Shown here piece after piece: positions 1 through 12,135 of a stretch of 54,834 nt of DNA; the first letter of the stretch is position 1, and every line of letters begins with the position of its first letter. Under the pieces are notes generated by a model, which saw nothing but the letters and a program-made list of their open reading frames with translations, had not been told where the DNA came from and did not search any database. The position numbers and the translations under genes were made by a program. The stretch lies in the NCBI GenBank assembly GCA_011947345.1, contig JAAVTG010000774.1, positions 1 to 54,834 of the forward strand, read 5' to 3'. The stretch is from Phytophthora quininea (Eukaryota > Oomycota > Peronosporomycetes > Peronosporales > Peronosporaceae).

Positions 1-2220
1 GCAGCTGCACCAAGCTCTTGGCATCAAACGTGCTCATGAAGCTTCCGTTAGCAGCAATTGTCTCCATTTGGCGGAGAGCATCAAGAATATCCGCGTCGTC
101 GCTGCCGAGAAGAGCCTCCATCACGTACATGCTGGCTGTGAAGAAACTACGCACAGCGGACAAGCAATCCTTCTGGACCATGTACACTTGCAGCTGCGAA
201 TCTCCCTTGCCTTCCTTGGCGATCTTGACCGTGTAGTCGAGCTTCCACGAGCTTACCAGCAGAAAGGAACACGGGCTCAAACACGTCGCCAGAGCTCTGA
301 ATGTCGTACTGCAGAATGGCAGCCTCCTTGTCGTCAACGAGATCGCCCTCACGGAACGAGTTGACGATTTCGTTCCACACAACAACGAAGCGGAGCATCA
401 TCTGCGACTGGTATGCCGCTGCAGATCCATCCGCCGCAGCATCGTTCGAGCGGGCGAGATTGGTCACAACCTTTTGGTCGAACAGCTGAGGCGCCACGCG
501 GAAGGCCTTCGTGATCTCCTTGATGCCGTGGATTTCACCCGTCTTCATGATGAGACCCTGGATGCCACCGAGTGGAACACCGTGAAGTAAATTTGCGTGT
601 CGTAGTTGAAAATGAACACCACGGGCAGCCACAGCGCCAAGATAACGCCGACGTTGTGGAATGACACCACATTACTCCCGTACTGGAGTTCCATCTCGTA
701 GATGGCCAGCGAGGAGAACCAACGGACGGACCAGGATGAAGTACGACACGAACGCCTTCAACGACCACAAGATGAGCCAGAAGATGATGTACTTGATCTG
801 GAACTGGAAGGGAGGCGCCATGTGGCGTCCGACGTAGCAAGTTTCACCCTCGCGAATAAACTTGGCTGCAAACGACTTCATGATCACTGAAGGTGCCACT
901 GCTTGAGTGAGCAAAATGCAAGCGCCAGGCAGAACGTAGGCAGCACTTGCGGCTGCGGCCTTGTCTAGTAGCTCGACGTTCGTGCCCGACGTCAAGGGCT
1001 TGTACAGCATCATGCCGAAGATACCTGAAAATGCGCCGTTCCAGAGCATGCGAACTATGAGAGCCATGCCGTAATTCCATGAACGCGACGACGTCTCTGC
1101 AGCCTCACTAGCAATCAGCAAGTGCCATCCGTGGCACGCCTCCAATACGCATTTGCAGAATCCCATGGCGGCGAGGGCAAACACCAGACCCACATAGGTG
1201 AGCTTGACATCCTGCTGCTCGTAAGGCTCGACCACCTCTCCCATGGACCCGAATTGGGCGAACCACTGCTTTCCTCCATCGGGGGAAATGGCTGAGACGA
1301 AGCCGATGGCCATCAGCACCATCATGAACATTATGTTAAACTGGAAGATGCGGTAGTAGTTGAGCACGAGCGTGAAGATACTGCGGTGCTCGTAGTACGT
1401 CTTGGTGTGCTTCTTGGCCAGCTCCTCGCCGATCTGCGTGAGCTCGACATTCAAGCAGTACTTTTTCCAAAAGTACTCGTTGATGTCGTCGTAGTTGCGC
1501 ACCTTGACGTGCTCCAAGTTCTTGCCCAGACTGTTCTTCCTCTGCATGTTGCTGGCCTCCTTCCAGACCGGACGCACCACCTGACGTAGGTACCATCCCT
1601 CGCCCTGCTTGTCCTGGCCTAGAAAGTCTTTGTTCAGCATGCTCAGCGCCTGGTGGTACATGTAGCACAGGCACTCGGGCATGTGGCGCAGGTTGCCGGA
1701 CTCGCCCCACACCAGCAGGAACAGCATGATTTCCATGTGCAGCGGGCTCTTGAGGTCTCCCTGAGGCTGCGCCGTGTACGACACGCTGGGCACGCCAGGA
1801 ACTGGCACCACTCGGTGTAGTTGGACATGAGCTTCTTGTGCAGCAGCGTCACGTGGTGGCCCGGCGGGTCTTGCGGCCTGGCGCGCGCCTTGGCGTTGGC
1901 CAGCAGCAGCAGCACGTGCTCGCGCTGGTTGTCCACCGAGCCGGACTGGAAGCCGAACTTGTTGTACAGCACCTCGCAGCAAAGTCGATGCTCACCTCGT
2001 CGGCAAAGTCCCCCTGCAGGCCGCCGCCGTTGCGGTGGCCGCCCTGCGTGTTAGGCGGCAGCACGTCCATCATCGAGAGGCGGTCCCCGAACGTGCCGCG
2101 GCCATCCTGGTTCATGTGGCTGCGGTTGTTGGAGGCGTTGCGCTTGCGGTCGGCGTCCAGCTGGAAGTAGTTGGAGCCGGCGCGGCGCCGGTCCATCTTG
2201 CCGCCGGGCGTCGTGGCCAT
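1..2220 (-). CDS. 1,3-beta-glucan synthase, FKS/callose-synthase type, N-terminal part (3' end outside window)
   Basis: This is the start of a large membrane enzyme that would make cell-wall 1,3-beta-glucan from UDP-glucose. The ATG at 2220 opens a hydrophilic N-terminus of about 80 residues. An FKS1 N-terminal domain follows, with the recognisable cores YNKFGF, NQREHVLLLLAN, LLVWGESGNLR and MPECLCYMYHQ. Next come several membrane segments (SIFTLVLNYYRIFQF, LTYVGLVFALAAMGF, IKYIIFWLILW) and a typical segment WLPVVFIFNYDTQIYF followed by GEI near 540. The catalytic glucan-synthase domain must lie beyond position 1. The frame breaks at about 1975, 1800, 715, 590 and 250, yet family-like sequence continues across each break. 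I read this as one gene with consensus indels, though a pseudogene is not excluded. Family assignment is firm; integrity is uncertain. Confidence 0.85.
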
Positions 2221-3984
2221 GGCTGTTGTCTCCGGGGGCGGTACAAGCGCGCTGTCTTACACAAGCCCGAGATCGCGCACTGGGAGTGACGGTCGATGCG
2301 ATTCCGCACTCGAAAGCGCAGGCGCCTGTTTGGTTGTGGGGAGGGGAGACGGAAGAGCGCGGCCAAGATGCGAGGGAAAAGGCAACCACCGGTAGTCAGA
2401 TGTTCCTGGCACATTTTAGCATTTTGGCGACTACGCATTGTACTATGTATCGCAGCGTGAAAGAGATCTCCACGTTAAACAATATTAACATAGTAAAGCA
2501 AGCTTACCTAAACTCATAATCATAAATAAGATCTTCGTATGCTTATTAAGTAACGGCTATTCTGACTCGAAAGCATGCCACCGTCCATCTGGGCCACGCC
2601 TCCCGTTTAGGTTTGCACCCTCATTTGAGCAAACGAACAGGCTGCGGTAATGAGACAGCGCTTGGCGAGGACTCGCTGACAGGAGCAGCTGCCCCACAGT
2701 ATGGGGCGATCGACAGCACGACCCGACCACCTCGCGCAAATCCAAAGCCACTTGGGACTGGCGTGCTGCGTTGCGAACGAAAGTTGACTGGAAAAGAACG
2801 AGAGGCCAGCGCTGATTGGGTGAAAAGTGATACAGTTGCACTGTTATGGCGCGATCTTACGACGCACGATGGACTTTCCAAGGGCTCTGCTTGGCGGCGC
2901 CATGAATTTCGTGCGCGCACGACGACGGACCCAAAGCTGGTTGTCGTCCTGTGCGCACAAGATTGCCCTCCCATCATGTAAAATTGCGAGCGTCATGGCT
3001 GCAAAGCGGACAGCAAGGCGAGCAGTTTGGGTGGAGTCCGCCCGCCCGCAACGCTATTGGCTTCAACTCCGCTGATGTTTCGCTGGCCATTTTACGATGG
3101 CGAGTGAAGCAAACAGCTTGGACTGCAGATGAACGCAAAGAACAACGCGTGCAAGCCGCCGCAGCTCGGAAAGCCCCAAACATCACGCCGGATTTTCTCG
3201 CCGTGGCTCAGCAGTGCATTGGACGCTGGTTTCCATAGCAAGTATGATGTCGAATACATCAGCATTATCAAGGAACTTGGCGGTTTTCAGGAACGAGAAC
3301 CACTCAGAAGAAGACAGAGCAGTTACGCTGCAGGTATTCATCAAATTCGAGCCGTCACCAATGCTTGGAGTGGCCGGCAACCCAACAGTCGGAACCAAGG
3401 ACCAATGTTCAGGCATTTGCCACAGAATAATGATGACGATAGATCCAGCAATTGACAGACCAGTACGAATTGCCTGGAATTTACATGTATGTCTCGACGG
3501 AGAAGAATTACAGAAGAGCCTAGGATGCCCGAGCAAAACACAAAGTTGCTGTCACTTCAGCATGACTTGAACAATTCTTCACAGTACAGTGGGAACACCA
3601 TCACGAGCAAGAAATTTTCTGGCCAAGCAACCAGGTGTGACTTTCACGGGCCACATGGATGGTTTGACACACGACGACTGCAACACCACCCAGAACAAAA
3701 CCTGCATGGACTTACCTGCACAACAGGAGTAGCCATAGTTTGTCGTCGCGTCTCGAGAAAAAGGAGGCTTCTGTAGGGAAAAAAAGTCATAAAGACGAAA
3801 TAGAAGGTTATTGAACTCTCGTTTTACGATGGCGAGCAAGACGCGTGTGTGTGAGTGTAGCTTTCCGCCGGCATTGTTATCTTAAGTGTTGAATCATTTT
3901 GTCTTTTGTGCTCCGCGTCTTGGAAAACGAAGCGAAGACTCGAGCGCCCGACGCGACACCTTCATCGTCAGCTTCTTCTCTTCC
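2221..3984. other. Intergenic stretch without a convincing gene
   Basis: This lies between the divergent glucan synthase and Codanin-like genes. Several short open frames exist on both strands but none has a recognisable domain. The minus strand between about 3840 and 3180 has weak coding character: a GTAAGT donor near 3715 is followed by a TTGCAG acceptor about 45 nt later, and there is a hydrophobic stretch (GLSIAGSIVIIILW). I cannot assemble a credible protein from it. Confidence 0.5.
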
Positions 3985-4440
3985 AACAAATTGTTGGCCA
4001 CAAGCTCGGTATTAAATTGCTAACGTGCCGAGGATGTTGCTGGTTGATCCAAAACAATCTCTTCTTCAGACGAAGACTCAGAGGCCTGCACGTCTAGCCT
4101 TGTTGAGCTCGAACCCGTTGCACCTCGCCACTCTTCATCATCCACACAACACACCTGTCCACCCTCGTCAAGCTTGAACTCAAGCATTTCTCGGCACTCT
4201 GGTCGTGGATCGATCGATCAGCCAGACCAGCTGAACGCGTAAAGTATTTGTCGCGCATTTTACCCGACGCCCGACAGTTTATCGATTTCAACAACAAACG
4301 TCGGAGAAAAGACTTTTGATGGGTTTTCTGGTCCTTCAGCTTGTTAGGTTTCGCTGTTGTAATGATGAGGTGTGGATGTGCTGCAGGGCATTCGTGTTGA
4401 GGGTCCAAAGGAACTCGAGTCTTGTGTTGCCTTTTGCCTT
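3985..4440 (+). repeat. Degenerate dispersed repeat, copy A (inverted relative to copy B at about 17960-18440)
   Basis: This stretch matches, in opposite orientation, the DNA at about 17960-18440. Shared anchors in order include AATTGTTGGCCACA, TGTTGTGTGGATGATGAAGAG (as complement), CCCGACAGTTTATCGATTTC and GGGCATTCGTG. Both copies encode the peptide remnants LFIIHTTH and DARQFIDFN in the same relative order, but neither has an open frame across the repeat. It is probably a relic of an unidentified transposable element. It ends just before the Codanin-like gene's CCAAT box. Confidence 0.6.
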
Positions 4441-4467
4441 TCTTTTTCAAACGCCTTTTCCGCACAA

Positions 4468-4472
4468 CCAAT
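4468..4472 (+). promoter_or_regulatory. CCAAT box upstream of the Codanin-like gene
   Basis: The sequence AACCAATCA lies about 40 bp upstream of the ATG at 4510. This is a plausible proximal promoter element by sequence and position only. Confidence 0.35.
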
Positions 4473-4509
4473 CACATGTCTTGATTTCAAAACCGCGGGA
4501 ATCGCCAAG

Positions 4510-7500
4510 ATGGCGGGTCTTGAGCCTCCGGACGACGAGGTTGGCGCGGACGACGCGGCTCTCTGGGCTGCGGTGCGCCGGCTATCGGACGGAGAACTCC
4601 AGCGCATCCAGAGCAGCATCCGGCAGTTCCACAGTGCGGCTGATATTGCCACAACAGCTTCCACAGAAGCGGCGGTTCAAGTCGAGCTGGAAGGACACAA
4701 GCAGCACGTGCGTGTGGACGACTTGGTGCACGTGTTTGTGGACTATCTGCACAGACAGACGCAGCTCCATGGAGAGGCGGAGGTTTCCGGCAACGACAAA
4801 GGTAGTGCAGACACAGAAGATGGAAGTAAAGGTTTTGAATTGCACAAGGAGGAGTTCCCTCAGCTGGGAGGCAGTTCCAGAGGGAACAAGTCGGGGAAGT
4901 GAAACTCGCCAAGAGGAGAATCACGACGACGCTAGTGACGACAACAAACACGACGGCGAGGCCCGTACCTGCTGCGATTGAGTTCCCGGCACTGGGAGCG
5001 ACGCAGAGTGAGAAGTCTTCAGCCTGGAAGAGGCAGTCGCTGCTTGAGCGACGCATGGCAGCGTCTACTCCAGTGGGGAACAAGGGAAATGTGTGGACTG
5101 AAAACGGAGCGCCCACAGGGAGTAGTGTGGTTATGCAGGTAGCAACAAAGAAGAAGAGTTCCAATGCAGTGGCAACTTGGGGAGCTAAGCCAGTGGAGAC
5201 AACTGCGTGGGGAGGGCGACACGGATTGATGACGACCAAACCTACTGTGATGAAAATTACGTCCAGAAAGAAGGCGAATGCGAATGCTCCTCAGGTGCTC
5301 CTCAAAACGGCAAGGGTGGATCATCAGGAAAGTAGTACCCAACGACATGTCAACGACAAAGAAAACAACCAGGACAACCATGATCCAGCTGTATCTGTAC
5401 CTGAGAACCAGACGGAACATGAAGTTGGGCCGACTGCAGCAGACTTTCAAGTGAATCGCCAAGCAGCAATGCTCTACGGGTTTCTTATCAAGGAGCGTTT
5501 TGTCACCAGCACGACCACTGAGCTGCAAGTCCTGATCAGCTTGCTGTATCGTAGTGACTGCGCGAAATGCAGCACAAGCAGTGGTGATTCCGTGAAAACA
5601 ATATCTGAAAGCGAAATCAAATCCCGGGGAGGCAGTGGTTCGTCCTGTGAAGCGTCTTCGGAGTTTTGCTGGCGAATCCACTGTCTTGAGTTTGCTGAAA
5701 TCGTGCTTCATGAGATCGAAGGAGTTATCGTAAGCTTGGGGTCGAATCTGCTCGGACTAGTGAAGGAGAGCTTGCGTAGTACTGGAGAAGCCTGCACAGC
5801 TATGCTCGGACGTCTGGAGATGGTGTCCCAGCGGCGTGAGGAATTACGCGTGGCTGAAAGTGCGCGTATCGGGTGCCAACTGCCTATCGAGATGAACGCA
5901 AGTGCCGTTCGAGACTTCGCGCTACCCTTTTGCGAGGAGACTGACTCACGTTTACACTATCGGACTCCTGCGGAGTCATCTCTCTCAACCGTGAAAAAGT
6001 GCGCGATGGGTTTTGAGTCTCTTACGTCAATTCCAACAGAAACAGCACAGCCTGATTGGCATCGAGAACGCGGATGTTTCCGCATCGGCCATTGCATCTG
6101 CTCGCGGATTGCTCAGCGACGTATCTCCAGAAAATAGGTGGTGGTTTGCAAAGTTTTTCGTGCTAGAACTTGTCCAGGTGGGGTCTAACCCCTTTGGCGA
6201 AAATGACAAGGACCTGGTGAAACTGGTCGAGAAGAACCCAGACCGATTGCTGAAGCTGCATCGACGCTTTTCAAGTCAGAAGCCTTCCAACAAGTCCCCG
6301 CAACCGCACGCACACAGCAGTGGGAGCGCAAAAATCTCAAGGAACATCAACAACAGCAGCAAGTCCACTGGAAAAGGGAACGTCGGGCACCGAGGAGGAA
6401 CCAACAGAGTTTCTCAATGGACACTAAAAAGGATGATGCTATCAAGACTTTCGCTGAAACTTTCGGCCGTATGCGTGGGTTCTTCACAGATAACCAGCTC
6501 TTCTTCTTTCACTTTCTCCACAGCTGTGATAGCTACGAATTCTCGGAGCTGGTCAAGCACCAGTTAGAACGGCAGTTCTACTCAATCCTGAATGAAGTTT
6601 CAGCGTCTAACGATGCGAGGAAAGAGTTCACAGAGGTGGTGCTAAGACTGAAGGTTGTGGCGAAGTTCATTGGATATCTGCGCTTCTCCCCGCAGTGGCA
6701 AGTCACCTCTTCAATCCGTCGGCTATCAGCACAAAATGCTGCTTTCAAGGCTGTCGAACGCGAGGATCAGCACTCTTGAGGTCGCTCGTGACTCCAATTT
6801 GGATGTGAAGAAGCTGCTGGAAGACAGTATCTTGGAATCGACCATCTCCAAGTGCATTCCTTGGCTTTGCGACTATCTTGGCATGCTCTCGTATGACACG
6901 CTGTCCTCTGGGACCACGTACTTTAAGCAGCTCATGGTACTGCTGCAGATCTTGTACCGATCACCTCGTTTGAGTTCTCTTGGCGAGACAGGACTCTACA
7001 TCGCAATGCAAATTGAACGCACCTTTCAGACACTGAATTTGAGACCTGGGCTGTTGTCCTCCAGTGAATACAAGCCTAGAGAGCTGCTGCCATCACCACA
7101 AGTGCGGCTTGCTCTTGCTAGTGCAAACGAAACCCCGCAGAAAGACCCGACAGAAGACCATCTACCTTTCCTGTACAACCAAGTCTTCGTGCAGAGCTGC
7201 TTGAGTGAGTTGGATGACTTGCGCAGTTTTATTCAGACCCGTGCCCAGCCTTTAAACGCCACTCGACGTCATTCGATCAGCTCGAAGGCAAAGACAACGG
7301 ACCAGCCAACGACACCAATCCGCAAACTTCGGCCGTTGCAAGTTGTCATAGAGGACGATCACACTGGTATTCCAATTCACCCCACAGCAATGGGGATGAC
7401 CTCGACAGAGCTTACACCTAGTTTACCTCACATGCAACAGCAGGAATCTGGAAGTGACAAGTTGTCCGAGGCAGTTTTCAAAGTGCACCCGAAGCTAAAG

Positions 7501-8765
7501 ACGGTGGTTGAGTTTGTAGTGGGAAATGTGACGACGGACGTTTGCGAACACGTAATGGAGCATGTTGTTACGCTGCGCGCTGATCATCTGGTAGACCAAT
7601 CTGCATCGGAAAGTGGGCTAATATCAACGGGGTCAACGAAGGACGATAGCGCTACCACCGCGGCACGTGCATCGTTCAGTTTGCTCATATCATCCAAGAC
7701 ACGCCCAGAGGTGAAGTCAACGATAGCAGCAGCTTTACAGGAAGCGCTTCGATTGGCCGAGGAACGCATTTGTGCTGGCATTCCACCACTCATGCCCCCA
7801 TCGTCACATCCTACGCTCACCAAAGCCATCGTTGCCGTCGGTCTACAGCGTGCACGTGCCGCAATCCAAACGTTGGTACCGAAAAGCGTCCAACGACATT
7901 TTGTGAAGCGCCTCGCTTTCCGCAACAAGAGCCTCCTTAAAGACTTTAATTCGACATCGAAAGAGGCTGTTGGTGTCCTGCCACACGAGAAAGCAGTGCG
8001 GAATGAAGTTGCTAACCCGTTCTCATCTTCTTTCGACAGTGACGATCGCAATGATTCTGCAGCTCAGGAAGTGAAGCAACGATATCGCCTGTTGAAGGAG
8101 TGCGTAGCTGCCATGTCGAACAGCTTTGCGTCCAATGATCAGAGCGTTGCAGCCTGGAAGCAGTCGGTCGCTGCAACTTCGACGTCGTTGGCGAAGTTTT
8201 CGACTGCGTTCGCAAAGTCTGCTGAAGCTGGAGATCTAGACCGTGACCATGCGTCTCCGTTAAGCATTTGGGGGTGGGGCTTTGGGATATTCTCTGGCGC
8301 GCCACCGTTTCCTGCTTAAAGTTTCATGGACATTCACTGGAAGTATTATCGGGTGGTAGTGCTCTAGCTGCTTTGGAAAAGAAAAGCATTGAACAACAGC
8401 TCACGAACTTTGTGGTGAACTTCACGTTGATGTTAGAAGCACTTGTACTTCCCATTCGACATCGATGCGTCGAGTCCGGTACAGCAGCTCAATTGCAGTC
8501 GATAGTTGCCTTTGTCATGGATTATGTGGTCGCACTGCCGCCTGAACTTGGTGAATTTGGTGGTCTTGTGGGTCAGTTTGCTATCCAGACTAGTTCTCAC
8601 GTGGTTGCGAGATTACGAGCAGTGCTGGCAGATCCAGTTGGCAGCAAGGACAACCAGCAGCAGCAGCAGCAATTCGAGGTGAATTGGGACCATTGGAGGC
8701 CCTCGTCAGAGTCCAAGCAGTTTCGGATAGATGTGTGGAACGCTAGCGAGCGATTGCTGCAGTAG
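4510..8765 (+). CDS. Codanin-1-like protein (CDAN1 family), frame-broken
   Basis: The locus would encode about 1,415 residues, near the 1,227 of human codanin-1, a cytoplasmic ASF1-binding regulator of histone supply. The ATG at 4510 sits in a good context (GCCAAGATGG). The N-terminal part is polar and carries two short EFP motifs, EFPQLG (about 4855) and EFPALG (about 4983). The middle contains a helical region with WWFAKFFVLELVQVGSNPF (about 6140) and FFHFLHSCDSYEFSELV (about 6505). The C-terminal third (7470-7610) has the codanin-like stretch KTVVEFVVGNVTTDVCEHV. A polyglutamine run lies near 8655. Frame breaks occur at about 4900, 6010, 6420, 6740 and 8310; similar character continues across each. 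The assignment rests on overall length and two regions and is moderate. It converges with the FYVE gene, 100 bp stop to stop. Confidence 0.5.
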
Positions 8766-8865
8766 ATTTTGTAGAGATTAGACCATTTTGAACTTGCATA
8801 AAGTCGAAGGAGGCGTGTTACTGGCCCACAGCAGAGCTGGAGGTTAATAGTGCATGACCCCTGTT

Positions 8866-10792
8866 TTAGTGTGCGTGGTTGCATGTCTTGCACTTCTTGT
8901 TCCACACTTGCGTGGTGTGGGCTTGGAACATGGGGCAGTTGCAGAGTCGGCAGGGGCCCATGATAGACGACCTGCGCACCTGTTCCTCCTTGTGGTCCTC
9001 GATGCCTCGCATGGCGTTGTCAATAGCCTCGTACAGCGGTCGAGCCGCTGCCGGCTGCTCCACGAAGCCGCTCAACAAATCGCTCGGCTGCAGGTCACGG
9101 CCGTAGAACTTTCGGTTCAAGTCTGAGCGCGCTGCCAAAATCGCTCCCTGCAGCGAGATGCCTGCAAACAGACCTTTGCTCTGCGAATAACTGTAGTTGG
9201 CGTTCAGCCCACTTGTGCTGGCAGCAGCTGCCGCCTGTGCTGAGCGTCCATAGGGACCCACTGCGACGTCGAGTCCAGCGCCCAAGTTTACCTGCGGCTT
9301 GTGGAAAACTTTTACTGCGCCCTCCGAGCCCAAGATGATCATCACTTCGATGAGCTCGCCTCCGAGTTCGAAGCCTCCGCTCAGTCCAAATGTTCCGATG
9401 GCCGACGGGGCCGACCACGATCCATCCGGCAGTTTAGCCACTACAAGGCCAGTTCCGATCTTGCCCGACACTAGGAAACCAGCCTTAAGCACCGTCATGA
9501 CTGCCAGCCCATGCGCCTTTTGCAGAAACGCCACAGGGATAGCGCGGTCTGCAGACGCGCCCCAGTCGTTGCGGAAGAAGTTGCCGATGATATCGGCGGC
9601 GTTGCAGCACTCTTTGTTCAGTGAGCTGGAGAATGGGACGTGCAGGCGGCCGCGAGCGTCATGGACGTTATCTGTTTGGGACTGCGAATAGGTCGCCACC
9701 AGTTCGTCCTGCAGCGGGTGCAACTCCGGTGCACATTGAATACACACCCGCTGTGGGATGGAGGGGTCGTACTTCTTGGCACCTTCGATCTGCTTTCCTG
9801 GAGGCACCAACAATCTCACAGGAGAGCACGAGCTGCAGACAAAGAGACCGCAAGTACGACACTGGTGCCGCCTCTTGGTCACGTCAAACTTGACATTGCA
9901 CACGTCGCAATTGGGGTGGTCTGCGTAGCGATTGTTGAGGAGCCCCTTGCTCTGCTGCTGCTGATATCCTGCCGCCGTCGAGTCGCTTCTGAAAGAGTCC
10001 GCGACGCTCGAGTTTCTGCTATTGGCGAAGGCTGATTGGCGTCCTTCACTGCCGCTGCTGCTGCCAGAGTTTCCTGACCCCCAGGCCATCGATCGCTGCT
10101 GCGCGTTGTAGTCCACGAGCTCCTTCCTCCTGTCGTCATCGGGCACCAGTCTGGCCAGCGTCGGCACGAAACTCCTGGTGCCTTCCGCCCCCAACTCGCC
10201 CACTAGCGAGGCATAGAAGCTCTGCACGTCGATCTCTTTGAGTCCGAACTTTCTGCAGTTCTGCTTGAACTCTTTGACGCCCCGCTCGTTGTTTCCCCCT
10301 CTGGAGGCTCTGATGGTGGTCACACAGCGTTCATAGTACTGCTGGGCCTCTGCGCCAGTAGCAGCAGGCGGGATTGGATCCGAAGGGACCGGTACAGCTG
10401 TAGGGGATTGCTGTTGTTGCCAACAAAGCTGCCGTTGTTATTGTTACCCACAAAGCTGCCGTTGCTGTTGTCGCCTATGAAGCTTCCCCCTCGGAAGGCA
10501 CTGGGCACGCTCTTCCTGACGTAGGGCTGTGGAGGGGCGGTGGCGGCGGGGAGGCACTGCTGCCCCTGGCTGCCCCGTGGGTCGTGCTGGAACGTGTTGC
10601 CGCCGTAGGGAGAGTTCTGGCTGCGGAAGGCCGAGGCGACGGCAGTGGCGGCGGCCCCTGATAGGCGGCGACGGGCACTGCGGGCGCTACGAAGGACGAC
10701 GAGGCTCCGGACGCGTCGAAGCGCGCGCCGCACTCGCTGCAGAACTTGCCACCGTTGCTCTGGGCGCCGCACTCGGGACAGAACTTGGCCAT
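8866..10792 (-). CDS. Zinc-ribbon / FYVE-like / SYLF domain protein
   Basis: The probable start is ATG 10792, which opens directly into a zinc ribbon (CPECGAQSNGGKFCSECG). A proline-rich linker and an Asn/Gly/Ser repeat (NGSFVGNN units, about 10490-10405) follow. From 10320 the frame is open to the stop. It carries an FYVE-like zinc finger at about 9915-9735 (CDVC, RRHQCRTCG, CSSC, RVCIQC), then a SYLF (Ysc84/DUF500) domain at about 9610-9090 with the glycine-rich core GTFGLSGGFELGG. The C-terminus has a further CRLC...CKTC pair. FYVE fingers bind PI3P and SYLF domains bind phosphoinositides and actin, so an endosomal trafficking role is inferred. The finger lacks the WxxD motif and has RRHQC where RRHHC is usual. 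Frame breaks occur at about 10640 and in a CCCC run near 10405. Confidence 0.8.
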
Positions 10793-11328
10793 CACTTGCA
10801 GAGCTCTTTTTCGATACTGACGGCCTCGGAAAAAGTATATGGCTAAAAACCGTTTTTAGTCTGCGTAATCAGCCCCAGCTTTGTAATTATACGTTGCTTT
10901 TGTATGGTCTGAGATGATGGTCCACCCTTTCGTGAAACGTTGAGCCGCGTGGGTTAACATGGCAAAAGGATATTGCACCGGACGCTGTTGGGCAGAAGAC
11001 AGGTAGGTGCTTTACAACATTTGCCAGCATTTGTGAAGGCGCGAATGCAAGGCCTGTGGGGCATTTGCACAATGGTGGATTTTCGACCGGACGTCCGAAT
11101 GGGACATGACTCAGAGTGGGACGTATTCCCTTTCAACCAATCAATGCAACTTGCTTGCCAAAAAGTGTTTTTGCTTTGCTTTACTTCGCTTTCGACGAGC
11201 TACTAGCACGAGCGGTTTATCCAGATAGTGCGCTCCTTGTGATGCATTGCACTAGTCATTTCGAGTACGTGTGGCGCTCGCTATTCGGGAACACCTCTCG
11301 AGGAGCGCACAACTGTTGAGATTTACAT
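10793..11328. other. Upstream region of the FYVE gene, no gene seen
   Basis: No coding region is supported. A CCAAT box (AACCAATCA, 11137-11141, plus orientation) is the only regulatory-looking motif I can point to. Confidence 0.4.
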
Positions 11329-11358
11329 CGACCAATAGCAAGCGAGAACGACTACAAC

Positions 11359-11379
11359 TTCAACTTTCTCCAAGTTGAA
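11359..11379. other. Imperfectly extended inverted repeat downstream of the minus-strand GW-rich gene
   Basis: Arms TTCAACTT and AAGTTGAA are separated by five bases. Read on the minus strand it lies about 190 bp past the stop of the gene at 11566. The same element, with a nearby CTATTGG about 25-45 bp further on, follows the plus-strand paralogue. It could form an RNA hairpin in the 3' region. Confidence 0.6.
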
Positions 11380-11565
11380 ATGGTGCTCATGAGCGCTTTC
11401 AGGCGAAGGAATATCAACCACTACACTGTAGCAAGGCAAACGGGAAGGTGGATTCGTGGTGTCAGAGTTTTAAACGGACAGGGTCCTGTCGCTTTACCGT
11501 TCACTCGATGGTGTGAAGACTGTTCTTCACGCAGAGCGTGGGCAAGCTCATTGTTGAAAGAATGC

Positions 11566-11772
11566 CTACCACCCGTATCCCCAACGACCGTAGCCGCCCC
11601 AGCCTCCATAGCCACTCCACGGGCCTCCCCACCCGTAGCCGAAGCCAGGCCCCCAGCCCCAGTGTTCCTTCCTATCGTCGTTCTAGTGCTCGGCAGTGAT
11701 GGGAGTGTTAGGCTTCGTTTCATCGGCAGCTACAGCAACGCCAGCGATGACGGCGAGAGCAGAGAGCTTCAT
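11566..11772 (-). pseudogene. Small Gly/Trp-rich secreted peptide, copy 1, with an internal stop
   Basis: An ATG at 11772 starts a typical short signal peptide (MKLSALAVIAGVAVAA). A polar stretch of about 20 residues follows, then a tail rich in Gly, Trp and Tyr (KEHWGWGPGFGYGWGG onward) ending at TAG 11566; the total is 68 codons. Codon 30 is an in-frame TAG, just before the GW-rich tail, so the gene is broken unless this base is a sequence error. I recognise no named family; the composition is that of small secreted glycine-rich proteins. The 5' leader (CAAACCACC...ACCAACTCTAC before the ATG) matches that of the plus-strand copy at 12136, which shows that the two are inverted duplicates. 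Confidence 0.65.
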
Positions 11773-12135
11773 GGTGGTAGAGTTGGTAGTCCGGTGGTTT
11801 GTCGTCACGCTTGTGAGATCGAAGGCGAGTTGTGATTTGAGCGAATGTCCTGATGACCCTCGTGGACGCCCAAGGCGATATATCTGAGCCTGGAGTCGGA
11901 GATCGCTTTTGTCACTTCCTGGCTCTCATCCGCACATGACGGATTGATGGCGATGATACTTTTCCGGGAGTGTTGGCAAAGCTCGACTCGTATTTCTTAA
12001 GCGCATTCCTCAAGAATGGGCTGATGGTGGACCCTACGAGCGTCATCAGCTCGCTAGTCTTGCCTAATGCCGCCATATCGCTCACATCTCAACTTGCCTT
12101 CGACGACAAACCACCTGGTTACCAACTCTACGGCC
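11773..12135. promoter_or_regulatory. Shared intergenic region between divergent GW-rich genes
   Basis: The two peptide genes are transcribed away from each other. The roughly 60 bp directly before each ATG are homologous (GACGACAAACCACC, then ACCAACTCTAC). The central part shows no gene. It may act as a bidirectional promoter, which is inferred from geometry only. Confidence 0.4.

Noticed and set aside
1980..2010. A 23-nt GTGAGC...GAG intron in the glucan synthase
   Set aside because: It is too short for splicing and lacks an AG acceptor in context; a one-base frame break explains the data better.
3180..3840. Minus-strand gene with a 45-nt intron
   Set aside because: Splice-like sites exist but the joined frame soon meets stops and shows no domain; kept only as a note in the intergenic entry.
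5019..5711. 230-codon minus-strand open frame
   Set aside because: It lies antisense to the Codanin-like gene, with no domain and no start context.
8655..8675. CAG repeat as an expandable microsatellite
   Set aside because: Only about five repeats, coding for a short Gln run; unremarkable.
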